A stretch of 64,000 nt of DNA from positions 13,274,148 to 13,338,147 of the forward strand of contig NC_092197.1 of the NCBI RefSeq assembly GCF_043641665.1, given 5' to 3'. Shown piece after piece: positions 1 to 11,335 of the stretch (the stretch's first letter is position 1; the number at the start of each line of letters is the position of its first letter). Made by a program: the position numbers and the translations under genes. The DNA comes from Enoplosus armatus (taxonomy: Eukaryota > Chordata > Actinopteri > Centrarchiformes > Enoplosidae). Below the pieces are notes generated by a model that ran no database searches, was not told the origin of the DNA, and was given only the letters and a program-made list of their open reading frames with translations.

Positions 1-573
1 TAAATTATTTTAATAGAGGCCTTCAGCAGAGAGGCCTATTTTTGTTCCTATGCAATCATTATAAGTTAGCCCAACTGCAGCGTAAAGACTCCCATATGGT
101 CCCTGTTCTCGGATAGATTCAGAAGAACACACTGCTCTCCATAGGTAAAGAGAAGTAATTCATCCATAAACCACATATACTGAAGCTAAATTAGTCATTG
201 AGTAATCTGCAGCATTTTGTTTGCCCCAAACTCACTCAGTTAACTGGTGAATTATTTGTATTCATCCAGCTAACCTGTATTAATTCACCTGATGCATGAC
301 TGGAAAATAAACCGATGGAAACACTGCACACTTTCAATCACTTTCAGCCCTTGAGATGCAGACAGCCACCACATACAATTTTTTTACCTTTTTTTGAGGT
401 TAGCACAGGTGCCTGAGATATGAGGTGATTGGGTTAACTGGTTCAGGTATTGCAAACATATCAGAAAACACTTTTGGTCTTATTTTCTGAAATGTCAGTA
501 TATCTGTCTCATGTGTCCTCTCTCTTCTCATTTTCCCTCCTCGTCCCTCCAGCCATTAGCTGTACTTGGGCAG
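1..573. other. Non-coding DNA, no recognised feature
   Basis: AT-rich unique-looking sequence with no gene signature. A small inverted repeat (about 10-nt arms at 247-256 and 279-288) is visible. The reading frame open at 450-635 runs into the CA array and has no protein-like composition. Confidence 0.6.
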
Positions 574-600
574 CACACAAACACACACACACACAAACAC
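574..600. repeat. Imperfect (CA)n microsatellite
   Basis: CA units interrupted by AAAC. Looser CA-rich sequence continues to about 617. Confidence 0.85.
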
Positions 601-914
601 CCATGCAAACACACATGCCCCTCTGCCTGTCCTAACCCTCTCACCTGACGCCATCCATGCTGCAGTGTTGTTTTTAAATGAGTATCTATTAAAATACCAT
701 TATGAGAGAGAGTGATGTTGTCCCTGGTAGGAGTTTATTGGAGAGTAAATGTAAACGATCACACATGGAACACCTCATTAACCCAGTGGATATTTACAGC
801 CCTGCAGCACGGAGGCAGGGGCAGGGATTGAGGCCTCACTCATCTTAATAGTGTCTCAGCTGATAAGACTGACTCTTCTCCTATTCATACCTGCACTTTT
901 AATGGGACCACAAA
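601..914. other. Non-coding DNA, nothing recognised
   Basis: No repeat, gene or RNA signature was seen. Confidence 0.5.
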
Positions 915-1062
915 TGGCCTTTATTGATCCCTGCAAGGCTTTTGCTCAAAATACAGAATATAACAGAACATAGAACAGAATATAAAAAGCTGCAGAAGAG
1001 CACCGCTGGAGCTGGAAGGGATTGACTGCCTTGCTCAAGGGCACTTCAACAAGCTAAAATAA
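915..1062. repeat. Probable teleost interspersed repeat fragment
   Basis: The text 'CCTTTATTGATCCCTGCAAGG' type opening and the phrase CCTTGCTCAAGGGCACTTC (about 1031-1049) are wording I know from dispersed fish repeats. The part between them is rich in ACAGAAC/ATAACAG units. The family name is not known to me. Recognition is from memory, not from a search. Confidence 0.45.
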
Positions 1063-2459
1063 ATAATTTCACTGTCTGATTCAAAGGAGAATGGAGGAAT
1101 ACCCACAGAGCAAGCTACAGGGGAATGATCAGTTTTTCAGTTTTTTTACCATTACTGTTACCAATTAAGGCTTTTAATTAGACATAAGACAAGTACCTGG
1201 TCTTTACACCGGCAGCACTGTGGAAGGGTTTAACAACAGCAGGGGGGGACTCGTATCTGTGTTGGTTTTCCTGGTGGTATGGTTGATTTTCAGGGCCCAA
1301 CAAAACTGCCACAAAAAGATAAAAAATGTCCCATGCCTCCTCCTCGTCCTCCTCCTTTGTGTGTGGGGCAGGAGGGGATCGTTAATTCATCACATCTCAT
1401 TAGTTAAAATGTTCTTCCACTGATACAACTTTCAAACACAGACTTTCTTCTGCAAGAATTGCATCAAATCAATCTGCAAAACCTGCGTGAATAATGCAGA
1501 AGCGGAGGAAAAAAAATGAAAGGGACATCAGCTCAAAACTGATCAAGTGCCACGAACTGATTCATCAATTTGCTCACAATGCAATGAACCATTAAGCTAA
1601 GCTACATTAAAATTGCAATACAAGGAGTACCAGTGGACCACTGGAATCATTTTATTCTATTAGCATTGTTTTGACCAGCGGCGCAGGGGCACAGAAGTAA
1701 TATTAGAACAGGTGACATACGTGATCCCCCAGCTGCTCATTGTGTCCACGTCGAAATATGTGGGCATCGGAAAAAAGTTGATAAACCACCTACAGTAGAG
1801 CAGGTGATCATAATAAGAAGCTCTTGCAGCAGGAAATTTATTGGATCTACTCCCTCAGCACCTCATCCCCTCGTGGTCAAAATGAGGACTTTTATATTAA
1901 GCCCTCCTTGTAGGCACATCCTGTTATTATGGCCTATATATTTGTTTCTAGTGCCTTTGACACATATAATCCTAGCCTAGGTATATTTTTTTCCTTGTAT
2001 CTATATGTACTCAAGGCATAATATGAATAATATGAGCTTTGGATTAGCAATAATGTACACAGAAGAACAGCAGCTCAGCACTTTACATGTGTGTAAGGAT
2101 TGAAGAATAGAAAATAATTGCAAATAAATTCAAATGTATTGATTGGGAAACCACTTTTTTCTGTTGAACGCTACACAGATGACAGTTTTGATCAAAAAAC
2201 ACCTCCTTACTATCCTAGAATCAAAGAATAATGTTGCTAAAAGCTTGAGAATAATCATTTGGATAAGGTGCATTCATTCACATTCCAGTCACACTTCAGA
2301 CAAATAATCATTAAGCATGCTACATTTCACCCAGCATTATGATTTGATGGGATAATTAAACAAAGGGCCTTGTCTAAAGTTAATGTTTTCCGAGTTTACC
2401 CTTTGATGTCCTTCAGCTGAACACAACACTGTTCATTAAAGTGTCACTCCAGTTAACTG
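1063..2459. other. Non-coding DNA, nothing recognised
   Basis: AT-rich sequence with short homopolymers. The 67-codon frame at 1220-1423 is hydrophobic low-complexity text and is not supported as a gene. Confidence 0.5.
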
Positions 2460-2830
2460 CATGTTTTGTGACTTAGATTGTGGAGTAGGAGGCCTGACAT
2501 GGCGGCGAATACCGGCAGTCGCACAAGGATCAAGTGTGAAAAACCTCTGCAGTACAGCCTTTCTCGAGACAGTTCAGCTTTTTCCTTTGGGCTGAATCCA
2601 TCACTTTATAAAAGATGGATGGCAGCGCTGCCAGCCCCTCTGAAATTCCTAACCATTCTTTCCACCTCTCAAATGTTAGCGTGAAGTCTCTCCAAGTTCC
2701 CTGTCTCCTCACCTCGGGTTCTTTCCGAGCAAACTGGAGATAACATTATTGTATAGAAGGCACCTGGGATCCTGCTCCTCGCCCTGTCAAGATCAATTTC
2801 AAGACAGAGGTTGAGAAAGAGGAGCGAAAA
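2460..2830. other. Candidate conserved non-coding element
   Basis: High-complexity, GC-balanced sequence with few homopolymer runs, in contrast to its AT-rich flanks. It contains ATGGCGGC (2499-2506), which resembles the YY1 core. Both strands carry open frames of 60-68 codons (plus 2478-2684, minus 2530-2712). This is typical of sequence poor in TAA/TAG/TGA and does not prove coding. An unrecognised exon is the alternative. Confidence 0.3.
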
Positions 2831-3229
2831 AACTCTCTGAAATCAAACTGTGAAATATCACCCTGTCCCCAAAACACCTACAAATATAGTGGTTCCTCCT
2901 GAAAAGTCTTACAGAAAAGTCAAACTCATTTACAAAGCTATGCATGCATTTGATGCTGAGCTGAAGTTAATCTGTAAATCAGTTTGCATTGTGGGGTCAC
3001 TTACCTTCTTCTAGATAAGGTATGCTGACATAAGAGCTTGATCTCTAAATTCCCAACTTTTTAATGTGAAAAGTTACGTCATCATGGTCAATTATACTGA
3101 TACGGTGTAAACAAGAACAGCTCAGTAGAATGTTAACAGTGCTCGAGGGCAAATTGATAGGCTCGATGTTTCCCTGCCTGTCAGACATTGGCCTGTTGAG
3201 ACAGCAATTAAAATGAAGCCTATTGATTC
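2831..3229. other. Non-coding DNA, nothing recognised
   Basis: No repeat, gene or RNA signature was seen. Confidence 0.5.
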
Positions 3230-3560
3230 TTTATCTTTAATTTCTGCCTCCATCTCCCTCCATGACACTCTCCTCTCTCAGCCGCTCCCAGTTATTCACC
3301 CTCATTTCCACTAAAAGCTTCTCTTTTCCAGAAGTATCCGGGCTTTCATCAAACCAGGCCGCCGCCATTTTGTTAGCTGGCTTAATAAGCCGCCTGCACT
3401 GCTTCGTGTAAATAGCCCATGATTGCATCTCGCAGTGCTGAGTCGTGCATTCATTCGGCACAATAGAGAAAAAAGTTTTTCTGCGATTTCAACTTGGTTT
3501 CAGAAAGGACAGGAAAAGGGACGCACTCCAAGTACAGTTCTTTTGTCCATCCGGGCTCAC
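3230..3560. other. Candidate conserved non-coding element with YY1-type site
   Basis: High-complexity tract containing GCCGCCATTTTG (3361-3372), a full match to the YY1 consensus on the minus strand. A homeodomain-type GGCTTAATAAGCC palindrome lies close by, at about 3379-3391. On the minus strand the YY1 core also provides an ATG in a 74-codon open frame (3461-3237), and the plus strand is open over the same bases. A pyrimidine-rich tract ending in CAG near 3280 could pass as a splice acceptor, but no matching donor was found. Confidence 0.35.
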
Positions 3561-4279
3561 ATCGAACAGATCTCATCATGTTTTCATGGAAATCCAAATA
3601 TCATGTTGAGGGATTTTTTTTTATTTATCTAAATGCAGCATGGCAATTTAAAAGTCCCAACTGGCAGATAGCTGCCAAAACAAACCCAGAGGAGGATCGC
3701 AAACAGTGAAATGGAGAGATGTGACCTATCCTGTGACTGGTTTGCATGCCAAGGCTGCAGGAAACTATGAAAACTATTATTACTATGAAGCTGTAGCAAA
3801 AAATGATAGCCAGAAATAAAATATATTTATATATATAAAAGGGATATTTTTCTGGCAACTATAGAGGCATGATATTTTTTCTGCCTTTGCTAAGTTAATG
3901 TTCAATATAAGAAACTAATTTCATTAGCAGGAGACCAATGAGACCATTAAAAACGTTTTAAGTGCACAAAATGAGTGACTCATAAAAATGGAATTATCTA
4001 TTTTTACGTATTAAGCCTGATTTTCTATTCACTTGACAGCGGATGGAGGGTTTGAGCCCTTACCCTCACCTTGACTGACTGACTCTGGGGACCCAAATAT
4101 GTATGGTGATAATTTTAAGAGGATGGGGAATAAAACCTCTGAGGTTGTTCTGACCTGGAAATCTCATTTAAAAAAAAGTAACTATTAACTATGAAATATT
4201 CAGCTCGTGTCGGACAGCTTATAGCCTCAAAAAAGCCAAGGATAATCCAATCAATCAAAAGGAATAATTTTTAATAGCT
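3561..4279. other. Non-coding DNA, nothing recognised
   Basis: AT-rich, with short TATATA and T-run stretches. No gene signature. Confidence 0.5.
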
Positions 4280-4499
4280 TCATCGTTTGCTGCATATCCA
4301 TGTAGGCTTAACCACATCCTTTATTAGAGCTGATATCGCCTCCAGGGTGAGGCGAAATGATTGAGCCTTGTGCCACAGCTCAAGGCTCCTCTGGTATTCA
4401 AGAGTGAAGCTCAGATAACTGACACTGACAAGGCAAAGCTGGGGCAGATGAACCTCATCGACTCCTGGAAGCACCGCTGATCACAGCCTTGACAGCACC
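4280..4499. other. Candidate conserved non-coding element
   Basis: Dense, balanced-composition sequence with no microsatellite or repeat wording, ending at a G-rich run (4500-4518). The minus strand is open for 64 codons across it, with no recognisable protein. The call rests on texture alone. Confidence 0.3.
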
Positions 4500-5215
4500 G
4501 GGGTGGGGGTGGGGGGGGCGTAGGCTGACACCAGAACAGGAGATATGGAGGTGCATGTCAGGGCTGATACATATAGTGCCTCCAAAAACAGGTATGGCTA
4601 CCTCTGTCCCGAATGGATGATAACGTATAGAAGCCTACAATTACAATTGCTTTTTGCCAACACATTAAAGGAAAAAAATGAAGCTCTCAACAAACCTGTC
4701 TCTTTGCTTTGGAGACTGTCCACCAGTCGAAACATCCAAACACTAGATGGCACTTTGACACAGAGAAGTATTGTTTTCAGTAAGTATTGCAGCAAAACTG
4801 AAATTCATTTAGTAACAATTGCTGTAATTGCTGTTGTTTGGTGATGCTGATTGAAGCTGTGTTTACCTCGATTTTGATTCTTATCAGGTTTTGATTGTCC
4901 TGAGCCTCATTTGAGATCCAGATCTCTGCCTGGAATATTAAGCTTAGTTCAGTTCGTGTGTGTGTGTAAGAAGGAATTTGGGCAACAGACTGATGTCTGT
5001 TTTATAATTTGAAGGTTGTGATAAGGTTTAATATCAAAAGAAATCAGTCAGAAATACTCTCCTCTTCTATTCCTTAATTGCTTTTCTTAGAATATTTGAA
5101 GTTTTATTTTGAAAGTTCACAGCTCTCACAATGGGGCTCTCACTCTTGTGCTACAGATGTCCAGTCCACATAGCACACTTTATGTCTTCTAGCACATGTC
5201 AGCCACCATTACCTT
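4500..5215. other. Non-coding DNA with short G-run
   Basis: Starts with an interrupted G run (4500-4518). The 99-codon frame at 4545-4844 has no recognisable domain and no splice context that I can defend. Otherwise AT-rich filler. Confidence 0.5.
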
Positions 5216-5460
5216 TGGGAGGTAAAGCAAAGCAGGTAAAGCAGTGTTTTGCTGCCTTCTCTGGCCACACCCAGAATCGCTGATAGGTGTGGTTGGGTGT
5301 GGTCAGAAGTGTGCTCTGTTGGACCTGTAACCACACCCAACAGTGAAGTCACCAGGTCCTAGAGTCCACCTGTACATCACTGCAGCAAGGTGAGAAGTTA
5401 AACCACTGGAGGTCAGAAAAAAATGAGACTTTCAGGGGTGTTAAGTTACTCTTTAAGTTC
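5216..5460. repeat. Possible non-autonomous repeat with GTGTGG/CCACAC inverted repeats
   Basis: GGTTGGGTGTGGT (5291-5303) pairs with ACCACACCCAAC (about 5330-5341), and another CCACACCC copy lies at about 5263-5270. This clustering suggests a small structured repeat. The family was not recognised. Confidence 0.3.
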
Positions 5461-5512
5461 ATCTATTGTAGTCATGTGAGAAAAGAAAGACATTACGCTG
5501 AGGTGTCAGAAA

Positions 5513-5648
5513 ACAACAGCTAATAAATACCAGATGTGCCAGCTGATTGCTCAGTTGTATCAGACTGATTACATCATCCTGTCACATCATCAGCCTAATG
5601 GACAAGTGAGCACTCAGCTGGCACACCTGGTATTTATTAGCTGTTGAT
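5513..5648. repeat. Long imperfect inverted repeat (MITE-like hairpin)
   Basis: Left arm 5513-5558 and right arm about 5602-5648 are reverse complements over about 46 nt with roughly five mismatches. The spacer is about 43 nt and is itself partly self-complementary (CATCATCCTG...). The arms share a CTAATAAATACCAG core. The size and shape suit a short MITE or foldback element. No clear target-site duplication was found. A hairpin RNA is the alternative. Confidence 0.65.
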
Positions 5649-7859
5649 TTCGAAAACTGCAACTATTTTGGACTAACTTGGTATTTATCTGATGCTCCAT
5701 TTAAGTCGCATAGAGCAGTCGACATAGATGGATTAACCCGTTGGGGACCCCACTGGGAAAATGCACTCCTGGCCTTTCTCAGACAGCTAGTTTAGGAACC
5801 GTGTGTAAACTATATTTGGAAACCACAGGACCACCAGACAAAGTAAAATTGGCTAAAAGACAGGGTTACCTCAGTTTATATTGTACTTAAGTGCAACACA
5901 TTTCCGAACAAAATTTAGTCAATTAACCACAAACTAAAGGCCTTGAAGCTATTGCCCACTTTGTCTGATTGGTAATCCAGCCTTGGCAGAGACATCCTTA
6001 GGGATGCTTTCATAGGACACAATGTGGTTCACAAACACATTTGGTACAAAGGGGAACAAACCTGTGATTTGCTTTTAACGAGCAGACACAATGAGAATGT
6101 GTCACAGTAATCACATGCTTTTTGTCTGTAAACAGTGCTGGATGCGGTTCATGTTCAATAGTCCCTGGTCTACTCTAAACCGCTGGCACAATTATCTGAC
6201 AGACCCTTCAAAATAATGATAACAAGATACAGTATACAAGGTTGATGGGTTGAGGTGGAACCTGCAAATTAAAGGCACTTTGAGAGCGGCATAACTTTTA
6301 ATATACCCTCATTGCACTCTTTGAGAGGTTTGATAATATAAACTTTAATGGCACATCAGGAAGGAAACCCTGGAGGGACGGTGGTGCCTGCAGAGACTAA
6401 CATGATCAGCACTCATGTGGATGTATTTCATTAGGGGGGAAACTGCTTGCAATTCAAAATATTATGAGTTTCAGGCCTTCATAGAAATGCATTTGTACCT
6501 ATTCAAAATCATCATAAAGTAAATGACTAATAGATTAACTATAGATTATTGTGAGGAGATAACATTAATGTGCAGATCAGGATGCAGATAATGCAGACTT
6601 TAACCTTCCAACATAGAGTATTACAGTACATCATTGTGCTTCTCATTCTTATCGTTGAAGACTGCTTTAAACATTGTTCAGTGTCTGATACATTTTACAT
6701 TCCTTCCTGTTCCCCGCATTTTAACTGGCTCACCGTCTTATGCACATAGCGTCAGTGCCCTTTTTATTTTTGTCCAATGTTGTTTTGTTAACTGATTTTG
6801 TCCTCTTCTTGTCCTTGGCCTTTCTTCTCAGTCTTTCAGATATTTAGATGAAATTCCTTGAAAGAAACGGATGCTGTGTTTTGTGTTTTTGTAACTCCTG
6901 TTCACACCTTCAATCCTTAACTTTAGAAAAGTCAACCACTTCTTTCTTTATAAAGAAAAACAAATTATGAAGTGCACAAGATTCCAACAGAGAAATATAA
7001 ATGCAGCTCAGAAGAGAATCTTGATAATACTTTAAGGCTGAGAAATTGCCTAATATTTGATGCAGTAGGAGTAACAAGCGGATCAAGAAAATCACATTGG
7101 ACTCCTTGACTGGTTTATTTCTCTACCTGCCATACAATCTTCTCTCCCTCAGGTCTCAGAGGGATCATAGCCTACTGATGATGTTCATTTTATGCTGTCA
7201 TATCTAATTTCTACAACTATTATCATCTTTCTTTGATTGCCTCTTATTTTCACCTCTGGTTTCTCATCTTGCATTCATTTTGCACTCAGCTGTTTCCTGC
7301 TGCTCAGTGTGCACATAAAGACAAACTCGTCTTCATTTTCTCTTCATTCTGCCTTTTTGTTTCTTTGTCTAGAGAAAAAGAGACCACCAGAGAGAGACAG
7401 AAGAAAAAACAAAACATAGAGGAGAGAAAGCCACTTGCAGGCATGGCAGACGGAGGCAGGGGATAAAGAGGGCAAGAAATGTTTCTGTATTCAGACCTGT
7501 TGGTGGCAGTGTTGATGCTTACAAATCTGTGAGGAGTTGTACTTTGGTGAACCCTCACCACACGCGCGTCCCCTCAGATAAATGATAAGGACAACAGTGC
7601 AGCCCAAGGCCGAATGGGGGCTTTAAGCCAAATTTGATTTGGAGGTTTGGGAACCTTTTTATTTCATGGTGGTGAATCCACAATTCACAAAATCCATTTG
7701 TCACTGTGATAAACAATAAAATATACAGAAAGTATTGTTATGTTCTGGTTTAGCAAAATAAAAAATATCTACTGTTGATCAAATTTAAAGGTCTTATTAT
7801 GTATGTAATTTCACCTGCAATCAGCAATCATTGATTCAGCTTACTGCACCGCGCTTCCG
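5649..7859. other. Non-coding DNA, nothing recognised
   Basis: Unique-looking AT-rich sequence. Two plus-strand frames at 7233-7466 overlap a pyrimidine-rich/AGAGAC-rich patch and are low complexity. No repeat family was recognised. Confidence 0.5.
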
Positions 7860-8027
7860 TAAGGTTCATTACAAATTGTAAAGCCCTATGTTTGTTTATT
7901 GTATTTTGTGTTTTCTGTCTGTAACTATGAGTTTTCGTTTATGGTGTTGACTGTTTTGGCCAGGTCTCCCTTGAAAAATCTGTTCATCTCAATGGGACTT
8001 TCCTGGTTAAATAATAGTTAAAAATAA
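7860..8027 (+). mobile_element. LINE-type 3' tail fragment
   Basis: The text GGCCAGGTCTCCCTTGAAAAA (starting 7958) followed by CTCAATGGGACTTTCCTGGTTAAATAA (7989-8014) and an A/T-rich tail matches, from memory, the widespread teleost retroelement 3' end 'TGGCCAGG...CTCAATGGGA..TCCTGGTTAAATAAAGGTTAAATAAA'. Only the tail is present, as expected of a 5'-truncated insertion. I cannot assign the clade. Confidence 0.6.
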
Positions 8028-8105
8028 GAAGTATTATGTCTTCAAATATTCAAAACAGTGTCCAAACATTCCCACCAAATTTGTATGTTCCTGTCAACCC
8101 CCCAT

Positions 8106-8106
<1 letters not shown>

Positions 8107-8143
<37 letters not shown>

Positions 8144-8146
8144 ACA
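8107..8146. repeat. (CA)n microsatellite
   Basis: About 20 CA units with a single TA interruption near 8139-8140. Confidence 0.95.
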
Positions 8147-8640
8147 TTAAACAATCTTACGGTACCACACTGAGTGGTGGACGGACCATCTGGACTGACG
8201 GGAGTTTTCCCGCCGGAGGGCCAGTCACCCCGTGGGTCTACAGCGAGTCAGGAAACACTGATAAGAACAGATTAAATTAAAAAAAAAGTCCTGTGCTGTT
8301 CAATCCTAGACTGTTTGGTCGGTTCCATCCAAGTGTTTGTGGAGAAGAGCTCTGAAAACATCACATCTCAAGAGTCTGCCTTTCTCTTTCTGTCGCCTTT
8401 ACTTTCTGCTTCTCATGCACCAAACTAATTATGATTGTGTTGAATGTAAACTGTGACTGAGTCAGCCATACAAATTAACTTTATGGTGCCTTTTTGTAAC
8501 TGTTTTTGCCATCTTATTCTAGCATGTTAGCAGACTGACATTTGCACCAAACACATAGCATAGCTGGTAATGCAAACCGAGCCAATCCTTTGCAGCTATC
8601 ATTAACCAAAGTTTTGGAGAAATTTGATCTGATTATGACG
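8147..8640. other. Non-coding DNA, nothing recognised
   Basis: A short GC-richer patch (about 8165-8250) contains GGACGGACCATCTGG-type wording that may be a decayed repeat. Nothing firmer is visible. Confidence 0.4.
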
Positions 8641-8760
8641 TATGATGAAAAATCAGGGAATCACAAAAATCAGTGAGATTCATCCTTTTAGGACCATGGA
8701 TGTCTGTACAACATTTCATGGCAATAGTTGTGATATTGAGATATAAGTACTGGGCAGGCG
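8641..8760 (+). repeat. Teleost 'CTGTACAACATTTCATGG' repeat fragment
   Basis: GAGATTCATCCTTTTAGGACCATGGATGTCTGTACAACATTTCATGGCAATAG-type text (about 8675-8730) belongs to a very common percomorph repeat. The remembered consensus contains 'ATTCATCCTCTGG..ACCATGAATGTCTGTACCAAATTTCATGGCAATCCATCCAATAG'. Other fragments of the family in this window are at 13.99, 23.73, 34.39 and 35.50 kb. Confidence 0.7.
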
Positions 8761-9658
8761 GACACCTTTTGTTGTTTCTTTATACAGGTATGTGGTTTCA
8801 CTTAGCAACTGTCAACTGTCATATTTTGATGATGTGTACAAGTCCCAACTGGTCATAAACCCCCCACATCAAGAGTGACCCCAGAAGGAGGAGAACTGCC
8901 TAAAACATATTGCGAAGTCAGGTATAGAAGAAGCAACAATAAAATCAGTCATACGTATCCAGGAGTCTTGTATTTATACCCATTCATTTTGTTTTTACAT
9001 CCACAAAAATATCAAACAGACTTCAAATTTAGATTTATATATAATTTATATTTATATTTCCAAAAGAATATATGGCAAATGCCTAAGGAGCTCATCTTTG
9101 GAAAACAGAGCACGTCATGGGGTTTTTCCTTTGATGATAGACAGAAATTATATTAAAAGTCATTAGAAGAAGCAACAGTTGAGGGCAACATAAAACAAAC
9201 TGCCATTACCGTCTCGTTTAAGAGCCCGGAGCTGTATACTGACTGAAGAGCAAAATAGAATTAATAAAGCATCTTGTACCTCTTCCAAGACTAAACCGGT
9301 ATGTAAACACAATTTGAATTCAAATTCCTTGGCTGGTGACCACTTGCTAATTAACAGTAATTCCACCATCCTATTAACATTGTTATTCAGGTGAAAAAAG
9401 GCTTCACTTTGCATTTATTGCTCTGATTTATCATTACATTTATTTGATAAATTTACATTTATCATGTAAATTTGTATGTATCTAGCTGTTTTCTTGTGCT
9501 TTATGTATTGAACAGGCGCCTAAAGGTGAGGCTTAAACATCAGCGTAACAGGAAATCAGACTTCAAAGCACGCTGGCTCAGGCTTTTGCCTTTCAATACC
9601 ATGTCTGGATCCAAGTACTCAACTCAGACATTTAAATGAGCTGGCATGAAAGCAAGCG

Positions 9659-9661
<3 letters not shown>
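8761..9661. other. Non-coding DNA, nothing recognised
   Basis: AT-rich sequence. The frames at 8875-9156 (plus) and 9163-9414 (minus) resemble no known domain. Confidence 0.5.

Positions 9662-9705
<44 letters not shown>
9662..9705. repeat. (AC)22 microsatellite, uninterrupted
   Basis: 44 nt of pure AC. Smaller CA-rich patches follow at about 9737-9757. Confidence 0.97.
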
Positions 9706-9707
<2 letters not shown>

Positions 9708-9950
9708 TTGTGCCTACTGTATTTATAGGGATCAGTGCACACACACAGCCACACACATCCTGTTTATTGTATTTTCTGTGGTGAGTGTCATTAGTGACCA
9801 AAGCAAGAGCTGATTCGCAGTATCAAACTGATGCTAATACAGTAGTCAAGCCAATTAGCTGACTGTCTTGATTACATTCTTCTAATGAACATTCAAAATT
9901 ATGTTGTCAAGCTCTGTCTGGCCGAGCTGTTTATGTAACTATTATATTAG
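9706..9950. other. Non-coding DNA, nothing recognised
   Basis: No feature was seen apart from the CA-rich patch at 9737-9757. Confidence 0.5.
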
Positions 9951-10405
9951 CTTTAATGAACTATGAATAGACACTGTGCTTTGGTATTTATTTCACTAGA
10001 GAGTCTCTCCAGCTGAATGGCATGAAATCCATTTATTATGAAACCAAAGTCTGCAGAGGATTGCCTGGTAGAGAGACTCCAAACAATGCAAACTACAAAC
10101 GTATACACAGAACATCTAACTGCGGCAGGAAATGACAAAATAATCTCACTGCAGAGTCGGCTAGGGGATTCGTATTCAGCTGATTGGGAGAATGTGGCTA
10201 ATGCAATGTTACGCAATTGTAATGATTTAACAAGTTTAATTGATCCGCTGATAGACACCGTTCCACCTGTTGCACCCAGGGAGTCTTTCAGACTCACTGA
10301 CATGAAACACTATTATTACAGAAGCGGTGTGTGTGCAGACAACTGCATCAGAGAGCCAACAAAGGAATCATCTAACTCAGGCTTGACTCGCTCTTCATTG
10401 TAACC
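9951..10405. other. Candidate conserved non-coding element, open on both strands
   Basis: About 450 bp of complex sequence. Reading frames of 121 codons (plus, 10038-10403) and 116 codons (minus, 10303-9953) overlap almost completely. Neither translation resembles a known domain. The tract holds binding-site-like words: TTACGCAATTG (10210-10220, C/EBP-like) and AATTGATCCG near 10238. An uncharacterised exon is possible, but no convincing splice pair was found. Confidence 0.35.
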
Positions 10406-10446
10406 GTAACATCCGAGGAGGTCCCATTATATTTCACATTATATTA

Positions 10447-10877
10447 TTAAAGGTCCTATATTATGCTCATTTCAGCTCTGTATTTTTATTCTGGGGTTCC
10501 ACTCGAGTAGCTTTGCATGATTCACAGTTCAAAAAAGTCCTTATTTATCTTATACGGCCTCTTTATGCAGCCTCTCAGTTCACCTTCTGTCTGAAACAAG
10601 CTGTTTTAGACAAGCTGAACAACCTCCAAAAACGTGAAGAGTAGTCCTGAGCACAGCGGTCGAATAACAGAGCACAAGACCTGCTGGGGGCGTGGCTGAG
10701 TGTGGCGACTGTACAGTTGTGACATCGCAACCTCACGGTCCTGACGGCTCGTTTAAAGGCTCAGTGTCTGAATACGGGCTGTGTGCATTTCTCTGTGGAC
10801 TGAGCGTTTAGATACTTTCACAGTATATATACAGCACCTAGACCTGCTTTATAATAAAAAAAATACAATATGGGACC
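10447..10877. mobile_element. Non-autonomous DNA transposon (TTAA/piggyBac-like MITE)
   Basis: The left end TTAAAGGTCCTATATTATGC (10447-10466) and the right end TACAATATGGGACC (10864-10877) form terminal inverted repeats matching at 11 of 14 positions. The interior ('GGGGTTCCACTCGAGTAGC', 'GTCTGAAACAAGCTGTTTTAG', 'TTATAATAAAAAA') matches a percomorph repeat that I remember as ending in GGGACCTTTAA. A TTAA next to the left end suggests piggyBac-type insertion, while the right TTAA has decayed. There is no transposase gene; it is about 430 bp long. Confidence 0.65.
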
Positions 10878-10969
10878 AGGAAGGTGGTTCAGATACGTCG
10901 GTGTATGTATGTGTTCATATTTGTATATATTGCTGCCTTCAAGAGCTTCTTGTAAGACTGTAACACTGT

Positions 10970-11335
10970 GTTAAACGCTAAATGAGCCACATTAGCATTC
11001 ATTTGGAGTTGTGTTTCTGGACACCTGTTGAATTCAAGTCTAATATTCACTCTCTTTCAGGTCTGTTTTTGGTCTCCCTTAACGTCTGAGGGAAATGTCC
11101 GCCTCTTTAGCTGCTAAATGCTCCAGCAGGTAGCTTACAGCAGATTTTTAGAGCTTCTTTGTTCCAGAAAACCAAAGCAATGAGCTGAAAGAGGCTATAA
11201 AGCTCCACAGAGCTGAGAGGAACTGCAGAGTTGGGTGATAATTCTCTGTGGGTTTATCACTATGAGGGACCATCTTCACCTGCAAGTAAGTTGATCCATT
11301 GTTAATAAAAAATGTTGGTCATAGCTGCTTTAATT
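10970..11335 (+). repeat. Teleost interspersed repeat ('GAGAGGAACTGCAGAGTTGGG' family)
   Basis: The block holding 'TTCAGGTCTGTTTTTGGTCTCC', 'TTTAGCTGCTAAATGCTCCAGCAGG' and 'AAAGCTCCACAGAGCTGAGAGGAACTGCAGAGTTGGG' (about 11060-11240) is, from memory, a dispersed percomorph repeat, often ending near ATAAAAA...CTTTAA as here. It sits immediately after the TTAA-type element, as nested or neighbouring insertions. No coding capacity. Confidence 0.55.

Noticed and set aside
3237..3461. Minus-strand start exon beginning at the ATGGCGGCGGCC of the YY1 core
   Set aside because: The ATG context is attractive, but the frame ends in a stop without a convincing donor and the plus strand is equally open. 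Kept only as a CNE candidate.
9662..9705. Possible CRISPR or tandem gene-like repeat
   Set aside because: It is a plain AC dinucleotide array with no spacers.
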